64,000 nt of DNA from Sabellastarte sp. h YS-2021 (GCA_964017235.1 OZ024934.1:92532706-92596705); one strand, 5' to 3'. Shown: positions 12,001 to 27,400, numbered from the stretch's first letter. The notes: generated from the letters alone by a model not told the origin. Numbers and translations are program-made.

Positions 12001-12182
12001 TTGGCAATATTGGCTTCAGCTGGCCCCAAATTCGCTTCTGTGGGGCTGCATTAAGATATACTTAAATTTGGCAAAGTAAGATAATTTTAAGGCTGAAAAC
12101 CATATTGTTTGCTAGAGCTGGTGCCACTAAATGAGATTCCACAAGAATATTCCTTAAGAAATACATAACTGGTCCAAAATAC
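6044..12182 (+). repeat. Nine monomers alternating N and Q classes; six-monomer period continues
   Basis: Starts and classes: 6044 N front with G tail; 6726 Q with 57A; 7408 N; 8090 N; 8772 with 104C and 481T; 9454 Q with 213C; 10136 N front with G tail (683 bp); 10819 Q with 57A and 488G; 11501 N. The order N/G, Q, N at 6044-8089 returns at 10136-12182, six monomers later, and 481T returns at 588, 4680 and 8772. This supports a loose 4092-bp higher-order period. Members have since diverged or been patched. Confidence 0.7.
10136..10818 (+). repeat. The only odd-length monomer (683 bp)
   Basis: One extra T near 10492 turns the usual AAAAATGGTC into AAAAATTGGTC. Downstream monomer phase is shifted by one base relative to the upstream copies. 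This is the only insertion or deletion I found in 92 complete copies. The copy carries 213C in front and 488G in its tail. Confidence 0.9.
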
Positions 12183-15100
12183 ATGTATTGGAAGTGCAGG
12201 TATCGAGGGGGTGGTCATATGGCACATCAGTCCAAAACCCCACTTAAACTTCATCAATCTGGCTCAGATTTTCACAGGAAACTCAGTTCATATCAGACAT
12301 TGATATTGTATTGGCTTGACTTACTCAGGAAACCAATTAAAAATTTCAATTTTCCGGGGTCTGGGGCCAGGCTCAGCCCCCCTCAAATTAGGAAATATCA
12401 GGTATATCCTAATACAACCAATCTGAAGCTCTTCTTTAATTTTGCATATGTTTTAACAATAATTGAGGATATATTAGGCCCATTTGGAGCATTACATCCC
12501 TGAAAATAAATTATTTCACCCATATAGTGCTGTAAAAATGGTCAAAAATACATGTAAATTACACCAAACCAGTACCAAATGTTGGTCTATAATGCTGAAA
12601 TTTGGCCAGAATATAAGGTGGCACATACTAAATCTGACTGAACCGGTTTTAAAATTACATCTGATATAACAGTACCTATAGTTTGGCAATATTGGCTTCA
12701 GCTGGCCCCAAATTCGCTTCTGTGGGGCTGCATTAAGATATACTTAAATTTGGCAAAGTAAGACAAATTTAAGGCTGAAAACCATATTGTTTGCTAGAGC
12801 TGGTGCCACTAAATGAGATTCCACAAGAATATTCCTTAAGAAATACATAACTGGTCCAAAATACATGTATTGGAAGTGCAGGTATCGAGGGGGTGGTCAT
12901 ATGGCACATCAGTCCAAAACCCCACTTAAACTTCATCAATCTGGCTCAGATTTTCACAGGAAACTCAGTTCATATCAGACATTGATATTGTATTGGCTTG
13001 ACTTACTCAGGAAACCAATTAAAAATTTCAATTTTCCGGGGTCTGGGGCCAGGCTCAGCCCCCCTCAAATTAGGAAATATCAGGTATATCCTAATACAAC
13101 CAATCTGAAGCTCTTCTTTAATTTTGCATATGTTTTAACAATAATTGAGGATATATTAGGCCCATTTGGAGCATTACATCCCTGAAAATAAATTATTTCA
13201 GCCATATAGTGCTGTAAAAATGGTCAAAAATACATGTAAATTACACCAAACCAGTACCAAATGTTGGTCTATAATGCTGAAATTTGGCCAGAATATAAGG
13301 TGGCACATACTAAATCTGACTGAACCGGTTTTAAAATTACATCTGATATAACAGTACCTATAGTTTGGCAATATTGGCTTCAGCTGGCCCCAAATTCGCT
13401 TCTGTGGGGCTGCATTAAGATATACTTAAATTTGGCAAAGTAAGACAAATTTAAGGCTGAAAGCCATATTGTTTGCTAGAGCTGGCGCCACTAAATGAGA
13501 TTCCACAAGAATATTCCTTAAGAAATACATAACTGGTCCAAAATACATGTATTGGAAGTGCAGGTATCGAGGGGGTGGTCATATGGCACATCAGTCCAAA
13601 ACCCCACTTAAACTTCATCAATCTGGCTCAGATTTTCACAGGAAACTCAGTTCATATCAGACATTGATATTGTATTGGCTTGACTTACTCAGGAAACCAA
13701 TTAAAAATTTCAATTTTCCGGGGTCTGGGGCCAGGCTCAGCCCCCCTCAAATTAGGAACTATCAGGTATATCCTAATACAACCAATCTGAAGCTCTTCTT
13801 TAATTTTGCATATGTTTTAACAATAATTGAGGATATATTAGGCCCATTTGGAGCATTACATCTCTGAAAATAAATTATTTCACCCATATAGTGCTGTAAA
13901 AATGGTCAAAAATACATGTAAATTACACCAAACCAGTACCAAATGTTGGTCTATAATGCTGAAATTTGGCCAGAATATAAGGTGGCACATACTAAATCTG
14001 ACTGAACCGGTTTTAAAATTACATCTGATATAACAGTACCTATAGTTTGGCAATATTGGCTTCAGCTGGCCCCAAATTCGCTTCTGTGGGGCTGCATTAA
14101 GATATACTTAAATTTGGCAAAGTAAGATAATTTTAAGGCTGAAAACCATATTGTTTGCTAGAGCTGGTGCCACTAAATGAGATTCCACAAGAATATTCCT
14201 TAAGAAATACATAACTGGTCCAAAATACATGTATTGGAAGTGCAGGTATCGAGGGGGTGGTCATATGGCACATCAGTCCAAAACCCCACTTAAACTTCAT
14301 CAATCTGGCTCAGATTTTCACAGGAAACTCAGTTCATATCAGACATTGATATTGTATTGGCTTGACTTACTCAGGAAACCAATTAAAAATTTCAATTTTC
14401 CGGGGTCTGGGGCCAGGCTCAGCCCCCCTCAAATTAGGAAATATCAGGTATATCCTAATACAACCAATCTGAAGCTCTTCTTTAATTTTGCATATGTTTT
14501 AACAATAATTGAGGATATATTAGGCCCATTTGGAGCATTACATCTCTGAAAATAAATTATTTCACCCATATAGTGCTGTAAAAATGGTCAAAAATACATG
14601 TAAATTACACCAAACCAGTACCAAATGTTGGTCTATAATGCTGAAATTTGGCCAGAATATAAGGTGGCACATACTAAATCTGACTGAACCGGTTTTAAAA
14701 TTACATCTGATATAAGAGTACCTATAGTTTGGCAATATTGGCTTCAGCTGGCCCCAAATTCGCTTCTGTGGGGCTGCATTAAGATATACTTAAATTTGGC
14801 AAAGTAAGACAAATTTAAGGCTGAAAACCATATTGTTTGCTAGAGCTGGTGCCACTAAATGAGATTCCACAAGAATATTCCTTAAGAAATACATAACTGG
14901 TCCAAAATACATGTATTGGAAGTGCAGGTATCGAGGGGGTGGTCATATGGCACATCAGTCCAAAACCCCACTTAAACTTCATCAATCTGGCTCAGATTTT
15001 CACAGGAAACTCAGTTCATATCAGACATTGATATTGTATTGGCTTGACTTACTCAGGAAACCAATTAAAAATTTCAATTTTCCGGGGTCTGGGGCCAGGC

Positions 15101-18100
15101 TCAGCCCCCCTCAAATTAGGAAATATCAGGTATATCCTAATACAACCAATCTGAAGCTCTTCTTTAATTTTGCATATGTTTTAACAATAATTGAGGATAT
15201 ATTAGGCCCATTTGGAGCATTACATCCCTGAAAATAAATTATTTCACCCATATAGTGCTGTAAAAATGGTCAAAAATACATGTAAATTACACCAAACCAG
15301 TACCAAATGTTGGTCTATAATGCTGAAATTTGGCCAGAATATAAGGTGGCACATACTAAATCTGACTGAACCGGTTTTAAAATTACATCTGATATAACAG
15401 TACCTATAGTTTGGCAATATTGGCTTCAGCTGGCCCCAAATTCGCTTCTGTGGGGCTGCATTAAGATATACTTAAATTTGGCAAAGTAAGACAAATTTAA
15501 GGCTGAAAACCATATTGTTTGCTAGAGCTGGCGCCACTAAATGAGATTCCACAAGAATATTCCTTAAGAAATACATAACTGGTCCAAAATACATGTATTG
15601 GAAGTGCAGGTATCGAGGGGGTGGTCATATGGCACATCAGTCCAAAACCCCACTTAAACTTCATCAATCTGGCTCAGATTTTCACAGGAAACTCAGTTCA
15701 TATCAGACATTGATATTGTATTGGCTTGACTTACTCAGGAAACCAATTAAAAATTTCAATTTTCCGGGGTCTGGGGCCAGGCTCAGCCCCCCTCAAATTA
15801 GGAACTATCAGGTATATCCTAATACAACCAATCTGAAGCTCTTCTTTAATTTTGCATATGTTTTAACAATAATTGAGGATATATTAGGCCCATTTGGAGC
15901 ATTACATCTCTGAAAATAAATTATTTCACCCATATAGTGCTGTAAAAATGGTCAAAAATACATGTAAATTACACCAAACCAGTACCAAATGTTGGTCTAT
16001 AATGCTGAAATTTGGCCAGAATATAAGGTGGCACATACTAAATCTGACTGAACCGGTTTTAAAATTACATCTGATATAACAGTACCTATAGTTTGGCAAT
16101 ATTGGCTTCAGCTGGCCCCAAATTCGCTTCTGTGGGGCTGCATTAAGATATACTTAAATTTGGCAAAGTAAGATAATTTTAAGGCTGAAAACCATATTGT
16201 TTGCTAGAGCTGGTGCCACTAAATGAGATTCCACAAGAATATTCCTTAAGAAATACATAACTGGTCCAAAATACATGTATTGGAAGTGCAGGTATCGAGG
16301 GGGTGGTCATATGGCACATCAGTCCAAAACCCCACTTAAACTTCATCAATCTGGCTCAGATTTTCACAGGAAACTCAGTTCATATCAGACATTGATATTG
16401 TATTGGCTTGACTTACTCAGGAAACCAATTAAAAATTTCAATTTTCCGGGGTCTGGGGCCAGGCTCAGCCCCCCTCAAATTAGGAAATATCAGGTATATC
16501 CTAATACAACCAATCTGAAGCTCTTCTTTAATTTTGCATATGTTTTAACAATAATTGAGGATATATTAGGCCCATTTGGAGCATTACATCTCTGAAAATA
16601 AATTATTTCACCCATATAGTGCTGTAAAAATGGTCAAAAATACATGTAAATTACACCAAACCAGTACCAAATGTTGGTCTATAATGCTGAAATTTGGCCA
16701 GAATATAAGGTGGCACATACTAAATCTGACTGAACCGGTTTTAAAATTACATCTGATATAACAGTACCTATAGTTTGGCAATATTGGCTTCAGCTGGCCC
16801 CAAATTCGCTTCTGTGGGGCTGCATTAAGATATACTTAAATTTGGCAAAGTAAGACAAATTTAAGGCTGAAAACCATATTGTTTGCTAGAGCTGGCGCCA
16901 CTAAATGAGATTCCACAAGAATATTCCTTAAGAAATACATAACTGGTCCAAAATACATGTATTGGAAGTGCAGGTATCGAGGGGGTGGTCATATGGCACA
17001 TCAGTCCAAAACCCCACTTAAACTTCATCAATCTGGCTCAGATTTTCACAGGAAACTCAGTTCATATCAGACATTGATATTGTATTGGCTTGACTTACTC
17101 AGGAAACCAATTAAAAATTTCAATTTTCCGGGGTCTGGGGCCAGGCTCAGCCCCCCTCAAATTAGGAACTATCAGGTATATCCTAATACAACCAATCTGA
17201 AGCTCTTCTTTAATTTTGCATATGTTTTAACAATAATTGAGGATATATTAGGCCCATTTGGAGCATTACATCTCTGAAAATAAATTATTTCACCCATATA
17301 GTGCTGTAAAAATGGTCAAAAATACATGTAAATTACACCAAACCAGTACCAAATGTTGGTCTATAATGCTGAAATTTGGCCAGAATATAAGGTGGCACAT
17401 ACTAAATCTGACTGAACCGGTTTTAAAATTACATCTGATATAACAGTACCTATAGTTTGGCAATATTGGCTTCAGCTGGCCCCAAATTCGCTTCTGTGGG
17501 GCTGCATTAAGATATACTTAAATTTGGCAAAGTAAGATAATTTTAAGGCTGAAAACCATATTGTTTGCTAGAGCTGGTGCCACTAAATGAGATTCCACAA
17601 GAATATTCCTTAAGAAATACATAACTGGTCCAAAATACATGTATTGGAAGTGCAGGTATCGAGGGGGTGGTCATATGGCACATCAGTCCAAAACCCCACT
17701 TAAACTTCATCAATCTGGCTCAGATTTTCACAGGAAACTCAGTTCATATCAGACATTGATATTGTATTGGCTTGACTTACTCAGGAAACCAATTAAAAAT
17801 TTCAATTTTCCGGGGTCTGGGGCCAGGCTCAGCCCCCCTCAAATTAGGAAATATCAGGTATATCCTAATACAACCAATCTGAAGCTCTTCTTTAATTTTA
17901 CATATGTTTTAACAATAATTGAGGATATATTAGGCCCATTTGGAGCATTACATCTCTGAAAATAAATTATTTCACCCATATAGTGCTGTAAAAATGGTCA
18001 AAAATACATGTAAATTACACCAAACCAGTACCAAATGTTGGTCTATAATGCTGAAATTTGGCCAGAATATAAGGTGGCACATACTAAATCTGACTGAACC

Positions 18101-21048
18101 GGTTTTAAAATTACATCTGATATAAGAGTACCTATAGTTTGGCAATATTGGCTTCAGCTGGCCCCAAATTCGCTTCTGTGGGGCTGCATTAAGATATACT
18201 TAAATTTGGCAAAGTAAGACAAATTTAAGGCTGAAAACCATATTGTTTGCTAGAGCTGGTGCCACTAAATGAGATTCCACAAGAATATTCCTTAAGAAAT
18301 ACATAACTAGTCCAAAATACATGTATTGGAAGTGCAGGTATCGAGGGGGTGGTCATATGGCACATCAGTCCAAAACCCCACTTAAACTTCATCAATCTGG
18401 CTCAGATTTTCACAGGAAACTCAGTTCATTTCAGACATTGATATTGTATTGGCTTGACTTACTCAGGAAACCAATTAAAAATTTCAATTTTCCGGGGTCT
18501 GGGGCCAGGCTCAGCCCCCCTCAAATTAGGAAATATCAGGTATATCCTAATACAACCAATCTGAAGCTCTTCTTTAATTTTGCATATGTTTTAACAATAA
18601 TTGAGGATATATTAGGCCCATTTGGAGCATTACATCCCTGAAAATAAATTATTTCACCCATATAGTGCTGTAAAAATGGTCAAAAATACATGTAAATTAC
18701 ACCAAACCAGTACCAAATGTTGGTCTATAATGCTGAAATTTGGCCAGAATATAAGGTGGCACATACTAAATCTGACTGAACCGGTTTTAAAATTACATCT
18801 GATATAACAGTACCTATAGTTTGGCAATATTGGCTTCAGCTGGCCCCAAATTCGCTTCTGTGGGGCTGCATTAAGATATACTTAAATTTGGCAAAGTAAG
18901 ACAAATTTAAGGCTGAAAACCATATTGTTTGCTAGAGCTGGTGCCACTAAATGAGATTCCACAAGAATATTCCTTAAGAAATACATAACTGGTCCAAAAT
19001 ACATGTATTGGAAGTGCAGGTATCGAGGGGGTGGTCATATGGCACATCAGTCCAAAACCCCACTTAAACTTCATCAATCTGGCTCAGATTTTCACAGGAA
19101 ACTCAGTTCATATCAGACATTGATATTGTATTGGCTTGACTTACTCAGGAAACCAATTAAAAATTTCAATTTTCCGGGGTCTGGGGCCAGGCTCAGCCCC
19201 CCTCAAATTAGGAAATATCAGGTATATCCTAATACAACCAATCTGAAGCTCTTCTTTAATTTTGCATATGTTTTAACAATAATTGAGGATATATTAGGCC
19301 CATTTGGAGCATTACATCTCTGAAAATAAATTATTTCACCCATATAGTGCTGTAAAAATGGTCAAAAATACATGTAAATTACACCAAACCAGTACCAAAT
19401 GTTGGTCTATAATGCTGAAATTTGGCCAGAATATAAGGTGGCACATACTAAATCTGACTGAACCGGTTTTAAAATTACATCTGATATAACAGTACCTATA
19501 GTTTGGCAATATTGGCTTCAGCTGGCCCCAAATTCGCTTCTGTGGGGCTGCATTAAGATATACTTAAATTTGGCAAAGTAAGACAAATTTAAGGCTGAAA
19601 ACCATATTGTTTGCTAGAGCTGGTGCCACTAAATGAGATTCCACAAGAATATTCCTTAAGAAATACATAACTGGTCCAAAATACATGTATTGGAAGTGCA
19701 GGTATCGAGGGGGTGGTCATATGGCACATCAGTCCAAAACCCCACTTAAACTTCATCAATCTGGCTCAGATTTTCACAGGAAACTCAGTTCATATCAGAC
19801 ATTGATATTGTATTGGCTTGACTTACTCAGGAAACCAATTAAAAATTTCAATTTTCCGGGGTCTGGGGCCAGGCTCAGCCCCCCTCAAATTAGGAAATAT
19901 CAGGTATATCCTAATACAACCAATCTGAAGCTCTTCTTTAATTTTGCATATGTTTTAACAATAATTGAGGATATATTAGGCCCATTTGGAGCATTACATC
20001 CCTGAAAATAAATTATTTCACCCATATAGTGCTGTAAAAATGGTCAAAAATACATGTAAATTACACCAAACCAGTACCAAATGTTGGTCTATAATGCTGA
20101 AATTTGGCCAGAATATAAGGTGGCACATACTAAATCTGACTGAACCGGTTTTAAAATTACATCTGATATAACAGTACCTATAGTTTGGCAATATTGGCTT
20201 CAGCTGGCCCCAAATTCGCTTCTGTGGGGCTGCATTAAGATATACTTAAATTTGGCAAAGTAAGACAAATTTAAGGCTGAAAACCATATTGTTTGCTAGA
20301 GCTGGTGCCACTAAATGAGATTCCACAAGAATATTCCTTAAGAAATACATAACTGGTCCAAAATACATGTATTGGAAGTGCAGGTATCGAGGGGGTGGTC
20401 ATATGGCACATCAGTCCAAAACCCCACTTAAACTTCATCAATCTGGCTCAGATTTTCACAGGAAACTCAGTTCATATCAGACATTGATATTGTATTGGCT
20501 TGACTTACTCAGGAAACCAATTAAAAATTTCAATTTTCCGGGGTCTGGGGCCAGGCTCAGCCCCCCTCAAATTAGGAAATATCAGGTATATCCTAATACA
20601 ACCAATCTGAAGCTCTTCTTTAATTTTGCATATGTTTTAACAATAATTGAGGATATATTAGGCCCATTTGGAGCATTACATCCCTGAAAATAAATTATTT
20701 CACCCATATAGTGCTGTAAAAATGGTCAAAAATACATGTAAATTACACCAAACCAGTACCAAATGTTGGTCTATAATGCTGAAATTTGGCCAGAATATAA
20801 GGTGGCACATACTAAATCTGACTGAACCGGTTTTAAAATTACATCTGATATAACAGTACCTATAGTTTGGCAATATTGGCTTCAGCTGGCCCCAAATTCG
20901 CTTCTGTGGGGCTGCATTAAGATATACTTAAATTTGGCAAAGTAAGACAAATTTAAGGCTGAAAACCATATTGTTTGCTAGAGCTGGTGCCACTAAATGA
21001 GATTCCACAAGAATATTCCTTAAGAAATACATAACTGGTCCAAAATAC
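12183..21048 (+). repeat. Thirteen monomers with N, G, P and plain copies
   Basis: Classes by start: 12183 P; 12865 Q; 13547 N; 14229 G; 14911 P; 15593 N; 16275 plain with 622C; 16957 N; 17639 G; 18321 P; 19003 plain; 19685 P; 20367 P. N-G-P occurs at 13547-15592 and again at 16957-19002, five monomers apart. Private changes include a G-to-A at about 13462, GCA to ACA near 17899, G to A near 18309 and A to T near 18430. From about 19003 the copies become almost uniform. Confidence 0.8.
12865..15592 (+). repeat. Q-N-G-P tetramer module, instance 1
   Basis: Four successive monomers carry, in order, 317C/337G/622C, then 213C with 582T/585T, then 488G, then 317C/337C. The same ordered set recurs at 27869, 36053 and 51739, so it may be an older 2728-bp higher-order unit. 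Confidence 0.65.
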
Positions 21049-24000
21049 ATGTATTGGAAGTGCAGGTATCGAGGGGGTGGTCATATGGCACATCAGTCCA
21101 AAACCCCACTTAAACTTCATCAATCTGGCTCAGATTTTCACAGGAAACTCACTTCATATCAGACATTGATATTGTATTGGCTTGACTTACTCAGGAAACC
21201 AATTAAAAATTTCAATTTTCCGGGGTCTGGGGCCAGGCTCAGCCCCCCTCAAATTAGGAAATATCAGGTATATCCTAATACAACCAATCTGAAGCTCTTC
21301 TTTAATTTTGCATATGTTTTAACAATAATTGAGGATATATTAGGCCCATTTGGAGCATTACATCTCTGAAAATAAATTATTTCACCCATATAGTGCTGTA
21401 AAAATGGTCAAAAATACATGTAAATTACACCAAACCAGTACCAAATGTTGGTCTATAATGCTGAAATTTGGCCAGAATATAAGGTGGCACATACTAAATC
21501 TGACTGAACCGGTTTTAAAATTACATCTGATATAACAGTACCTATAGTTTGGCAATATTGGCTTCAGCTGGCCCCAAATTCGCTTCTGTGGGGCTGCATT
21601 AAGATATACTAAAATTTGGCAAAGTAAGACAAATTTAAGCCTGAAAACCATATTGTTTGCTAGAGCTGGTGCCACTAAATGAGATTCCACAAGAATATTC
21701 CTTAAGAAATACATAACTGGTCCAAAATACATGTATTGGAAGTGCAGGTATCGAGGGGGTGGTCATATGGCACATCAGTCCAAAACCCCACTTAAACTTC
21801 ATCAATCTGGCTCAGATTTTCACAGGAAACTCAGTTCATATCAGACATTGATATTGTATTGGCTTGACTTACTCAGGAAACCAATTAAAAATTTCAATTT
21901 TCCGGGGTCTGGGGCCAGGCTCAGCCCCCCTCAAATTAGGAAATATCAGGTATATCCTAATACAACCAATCTGAAGCTCTTCTTTAATTTTGCATATGTT
22001 TTAACAATAATTGAGGATATATTAGGCCCATTTGGAGCATTACATCTCTGAAAATAAATTATTTCACCCATATAGTGCTGTAAAAATGGTCAAAAATACA
22101 TGTAAATTACACCAAACCAGTACCAAATGTTGGTCTATAATGCTGAAATTTGGCCAGAATATAAGGTGGCACATACTAAATCTGACTGAACCGGTTTTAA
22201 AATTACATCTGATATAACAGTACCTATAGTTTGGCAATATTGGCTTCAGCTGGCCCCAAATTCGCTTCTGTGGGGCTGCATTAAGATATACTAAAATTTG
22301 GCAAAGTAAGACAAATTTAAGCCTGAAAACCATATTGTTTGCTAGAGCTGGTGCCACTAAATGAGATTCCACAAGAATATTCCTTAAGAAATACATAACT
22401 GGTCCAAAATACATGTATTGGAAGTGCAGGTATCGAGGGGGTGGTCATATGGCACATCAGTCCAAAACCCCACTTAAACTTCATCAATCTGGCTCAGATT
22501 TTCACAGGAAACTCAGTTCATATCAGACATTGATATTGTATTGGCTTGACTTACTCAGGAAACCAATTAAAAATTTCAATTTTCCGGGGTCTGGGGCCAG
22601 GCTCAGCCCCCCTCAAATTAGGAAATATCAGGTATATCCTAATACAACCAATCTGAAGCTCTTCTTTAATTTTGCATATGTTTTAACAATAATTGAGGAT
22701 ATATTAGGCCCATTTGGAGCATTACATCCCTGAAAATAAATTATTTCACCCATATAGTGCTGTAAAAATGGTCAAAAATACATGTAAATTACACCAAACC
22801 AGTACCAAATGTTGGTCTATAATGCTGAAATTTGGCCAGAATATAAGGTGGCACATACTAAATCTGACTGAACCGGTTTTAAAATTACATCTGATATAAC
22901 AGTACCTATAGTTTGGCAATATTGGCTTCAGCTGGCCCCAAATTCGCTTCTGTGGGGCTGCATTAAGATATACTTAAATTTGGCAAAGTAAGACAAATTT
23001 AAGGCTGAAAACCATATTGTTTGCTAGAGCTGGTGCCACTAAATGAGATTCCACAAGAATATTCCTTAAGAAATACATAACTGGTCCAAAATACATGTAT
23101 TGGAAGTGCAGGTATCGAGGGGGTGGTCATATGGCACATCAGTCCAAAACCCCACTTAAACTTCATCAATCTGGCTCAGATTTTCACAGGAAACTCAGTT
23201 CATATCAGACATTGATATTGTATTGGCTTGACTTACTCAGGAAACCAATTAAAAATTTCAATTTTCCGGGGTCTGGGGCCAGGCTCAGCCCCCCTCAAAT
23301 TAGGAAATATCAGGTATATCCTAATACAACCAATCTGAAGCTCTTCTTTAATTTTGCATATGTTTTAACAATAATTGAGGATATATTAGGCCCATTTGGA
23401 GCATTACATCCCTGAAAATAAATTATTTCACCCATATAGTGCTGTAAAAATGGTCAAAAATACATGTAAATTACACCAAACCAGTACCAAATGTTGGTCT
23501 ATAATGCTGAAATTTGGCCAGAATATAAGGTGGCACATACTAAATCTGACTGAACCGGTTTTAAAATTACATCTGATATAACAGTACCTATAGTTTGGCA
23601 ATATTGGCTTCAGCTGGCCCCAAATTCGCTTCTGTGGGGCTGCATTAAGATATACTTAAATTTGGCAAAGTAAGACAAATTTAAGGCTGAAAACCATATT
23701 GTTTGCTAGAGCTGGTGCCACTAAATGAGATTCCACAAGAATATTCCTTAAGAAATACATAACTGGTCCAAAATACATGTATTGGAAGTGCAGGTATCGA
23801 GGGGGTGGTCATATGGCACATCAGTCCAAAACCCCACTTAAACTTCATCAATCTGGCTCAGATTTTCACAGGAAACTCAGTTCATATCAGACATTGATAT
23901 TGTATTGGCTTGACTTACTCAGGAAACCAATTAAAAATTTCAATTTTCCGGGGTCTGGGGCCAGGCTCAGCCCCCCTCAAATTAGGAAATATCAGGTATA

Positions 24001-24458
24001 TCCTAATACAACCAATCTGAAGCTCTTCTTTAATTTTGCATATGTTTTAACAATAATTGAGGATATATTAGGCCCATTTGGAGCATTACATCCCTGAAAA
24101 TAAATTATTTCACCCATATAGTGCTGTAAAAATGGTCAAAAATACATGTAAATTACACCAAACCAGTACCAAATGTTGGTCTATAATGCTGAAATTTGGC
24201 CAGAATATAAGGTGGCACATACTAAATCTGACTGAACCGGTTTTAAAATTACATCTGATATAACAGTACCTATAGTTTGGCAATATTGGCTTCAGCTGGC
24301 CCCAAATTCGCTTCTGTGGGGCTGCATTAAGATATACTTAAATTTGGCAAAGTAAGACAAATTTAAGGCTGAAAACCATATTGTTTGCTAGAGCTGGTGC
24401 CACTAAATGAGATTCCACAAGAATATTCCTTAAGAAATACATAACTGGTCCAAAATAC
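21049..24458 (+). repeat. Five-monomer higher-order block, copy 1 (3410 bp)
   Basis: Starts are 21049, 21731, 22413, 23095 and 23777. The first carries 104C together with 563A and 592C; the second carries 563A and 592C without 104C; the other three are P class and indistinguishable by eye. This exact order is repeated immediately downstream. The 563A change removes a minus-strand stop codon, which only creates a longer chance reading frame there. Confidence 0.85.
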
Positions 24459-27400
24459 ATGTATTGGAAGTGCAGGTATCGAGGGGGTGGTCATATGGCA
24501 CATCAGTCCAAAACCCCACTTAAACTTCATCAATCTGGCTCAGATTTTCACAGGAAACTCACTTCATATCAGACATTGATATTGTATTGGCTTGACTTAC
24601 TCAGGAAACCAATTAAAAATTTCAATTTTCCGGGGTCTGGGGCCAGGCTCAGCCCCCCTCAAATTAGGAAATATCAGGTATATCCTAATACAACCAATCT
24701 GAAGCTCTTCTTTAATTTTGCATATGTTTTAACAATAATTGAGGATATATTAGGCCCATTTGGAGCATTACATCTCTGAAAATAAATTATTTCACCCATA
24801 TAGTGCTGTAAAAATGGTCAAAAATACATGTAAATTACACCAAACCAGTACCAAATGTTGGTCTATAATGCTGAAATTTGGCCAGAATATAAGGTGGCAC
24901 ATACTAAATCTGACTGAACCGGTTTTAAAATTACATCTGATATAACAGTACCTATAGTTTGGCAATATTGGCTTCAGCTGGCCCCAAATTCGCTTCTGTG
25001 GGGCTGCATTAAGATATACTAAAATTTGGCAAAGTAAGACAAATTTAAGCCTGAAAACCATATTGTTTGCTAGAGCTGGTGCCACTAAATGAGATTCCAC
25101 AAGAATATTCCTTAAGAAATACATAACTGGTCCAAAATACATGTATTGGAAGTGCAGGTATCGAGGGGGTGGTCATATGGCACATCAGTCCAAAACCCCA
25201 CTTAAACTTCATCAATCTGGCTCAGATTTTCACAGGAAACTCAGTTCATATCAGACATTGATATTGTATTGGCTTGACTTACTCAGGAAACCAATTAAAA
25301 ATTTCAATTTTCCGGGGTCTGGGGCCAGGCTCAGCCCCCCTCAAATTAGGAAATATCAGGTATATCCTAATACAACCAATCTGAAGCTCTTCTTTAATTT
25401 TGCATATGTTTTAACAATAATTGAGGATATATTAGGCCCATTTGGAGCATTACATCTCTGAAAATAAATTATTTCACCCATATAGTGCTGTAAAAATGGT
25501 CAAAAATACATGTAAATTACACCAAACCAGTACCAAATGTTGGTCTATAATGCTGAAATTTGGCCAGAATATAAGGTGGCACATACTAAATCTGACTGAA
25601 CCGGTTTTAAAATTACATCTGATATAACAGTACCTATAGTTTGGCAATATTGGCTTCAGCTGGCCCCAAATTCGCTTCTGTGGGGCTGCATTAAGATATA
25701 CTAAAATTTGGCAAAGTAAGACAAATTTAAGCCTGAAAACCATATTGTTTGCTAGAGCTGGTGCCACTAAATGAGATTCCACAAGAATATTCCTTAAGAA
25801 ATACATAACTGGTCCAAAATACATGTATTGGAAGTGCAGGTATCGAGGGGGTGGTCATATGGCACATCAGTCCAAAACCCCACTTAAACTTCATCAATCT
25901 GGCTCAGATTTTCACAGGAAACTCAGTTCATATCAGACATTGATATTGTATTGGCTTGACTTACTCAGGAAACCAATTAAAAATTTCAATTTTCCGGGGT
26001 CTGGGGCCAGGCTCAGCCCCCCTCAAATTAGGAAATATCAGGTATATCCTAATACAACCAATCTGAAGCTCTTCTTTAATTTTGCATATGTTTTAACAAT
26101 AATTGAGGATATATTAGGCCCATTTGGAGCATTACATCCCTGAAAATAAATTATTTCACCCATATAGTGCTGTAAAAATGGTCAAAAATACATGTAAATT
26201 ACACCAAACCAGTACCAAATGTTGGTCTATAATGCTGAAATTTGGCCAGAATATAAGGTGGCACATACTAAATCTGACTGAACCGGTTTTAAAATTACAT
26301 CTGATATAACAGTACCTATAGTTTGGCAATATTGGCTTCAGCTGGCCCCAAATTCGCTTCTGTGGGGCTGCATTAAGATATACTTAAATTTGGCAAAGTA
26401 AGACAAATTTAAGGCTGAAAACCATATTGTTTGCTAGAGCTGGTGCCACTAAATGAGATTCCACAAGAATATTCCTTAAGAAATACATAACTGGTCCAAA
26501 ATACATGTATTGGAAGTGCAGGTATCGAGGGGGTGGTCATATGGCACATCAGTCCAAAACCCCACTTAAACTTCATCAATCTGGCTCAGATTTTCACAGG
26601 AAACTCAGTTCATATCAGACATTGATATTGTATTGGCTTGACTTACTCAGGAAACCAATTAAAAATTTCAATTTTCCGGGGTCTGGGGCCAGGCTCAGCC
26701 CCCCTCAAATTAGGAAATATCAGGTATATCCTAATACAACCAATCTGAAGCTCTTCTTTAATTTTGCATATGTTTTAACAATAATTGAGGATATATTAGG
26801 CCCATTTGGAGCATTACATCCCTGAAAATAAATTATTTCACCCATATAGTGCTGTAAAAATGGTCAAAAATACATGTAAATTACACCAAACCAGTACCAA
26901 ATGTTGGTCTATAATGCTGAAATTTGGCCAGAATATAAGGTGGCACATACTAAATCTGACTGAACCGGTTTTAAAATTACATCTGATATAACAGTACCTA
27001 TAGTTTGGCAATATTGGCTTCAGCTGGCCCCAAATTCGCTTCTGTGGGGCTGCATTAAGATATACTTAAATTTGGCAAAGTAAGACAAATTTAAGGCTGA
27101 AAACCATATTGTTTGCTAGAGCTGGTGCCACTAAATGAGATTCCACAAGAATATTCCTTAAGAAATACATAACTGGTCCAAAATACATGTATTGGAAGTG
27201 CAGGTATCGAGGGGGTGGTCATATGGCACATCAGTCCAAAACCCCACTTAAACTTCATCAATCTGGCTCAGATTTTCACAGGAAACTCAGTTCATATCAG
27301 ACATTGATATTGTATTGGCTTGACTTACTCAGGAAACCAATTAAAAATTTCAATTTTCCGGGGTCTGGGGCCAGGCTCAGCCCCCCTCAAATTAGGAAAT

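Noticed and set aside
21382-21732. A 116-codon minus-strand reading frame in five copies (also 22064, 24792, 25474, 32976).
   Set aside because: It is created only by the 563 T-to-A substitution that removes a stop codon on the minus strand. Neighbouring near-identical copies lack it, so it is a by-product of a satellite variant.
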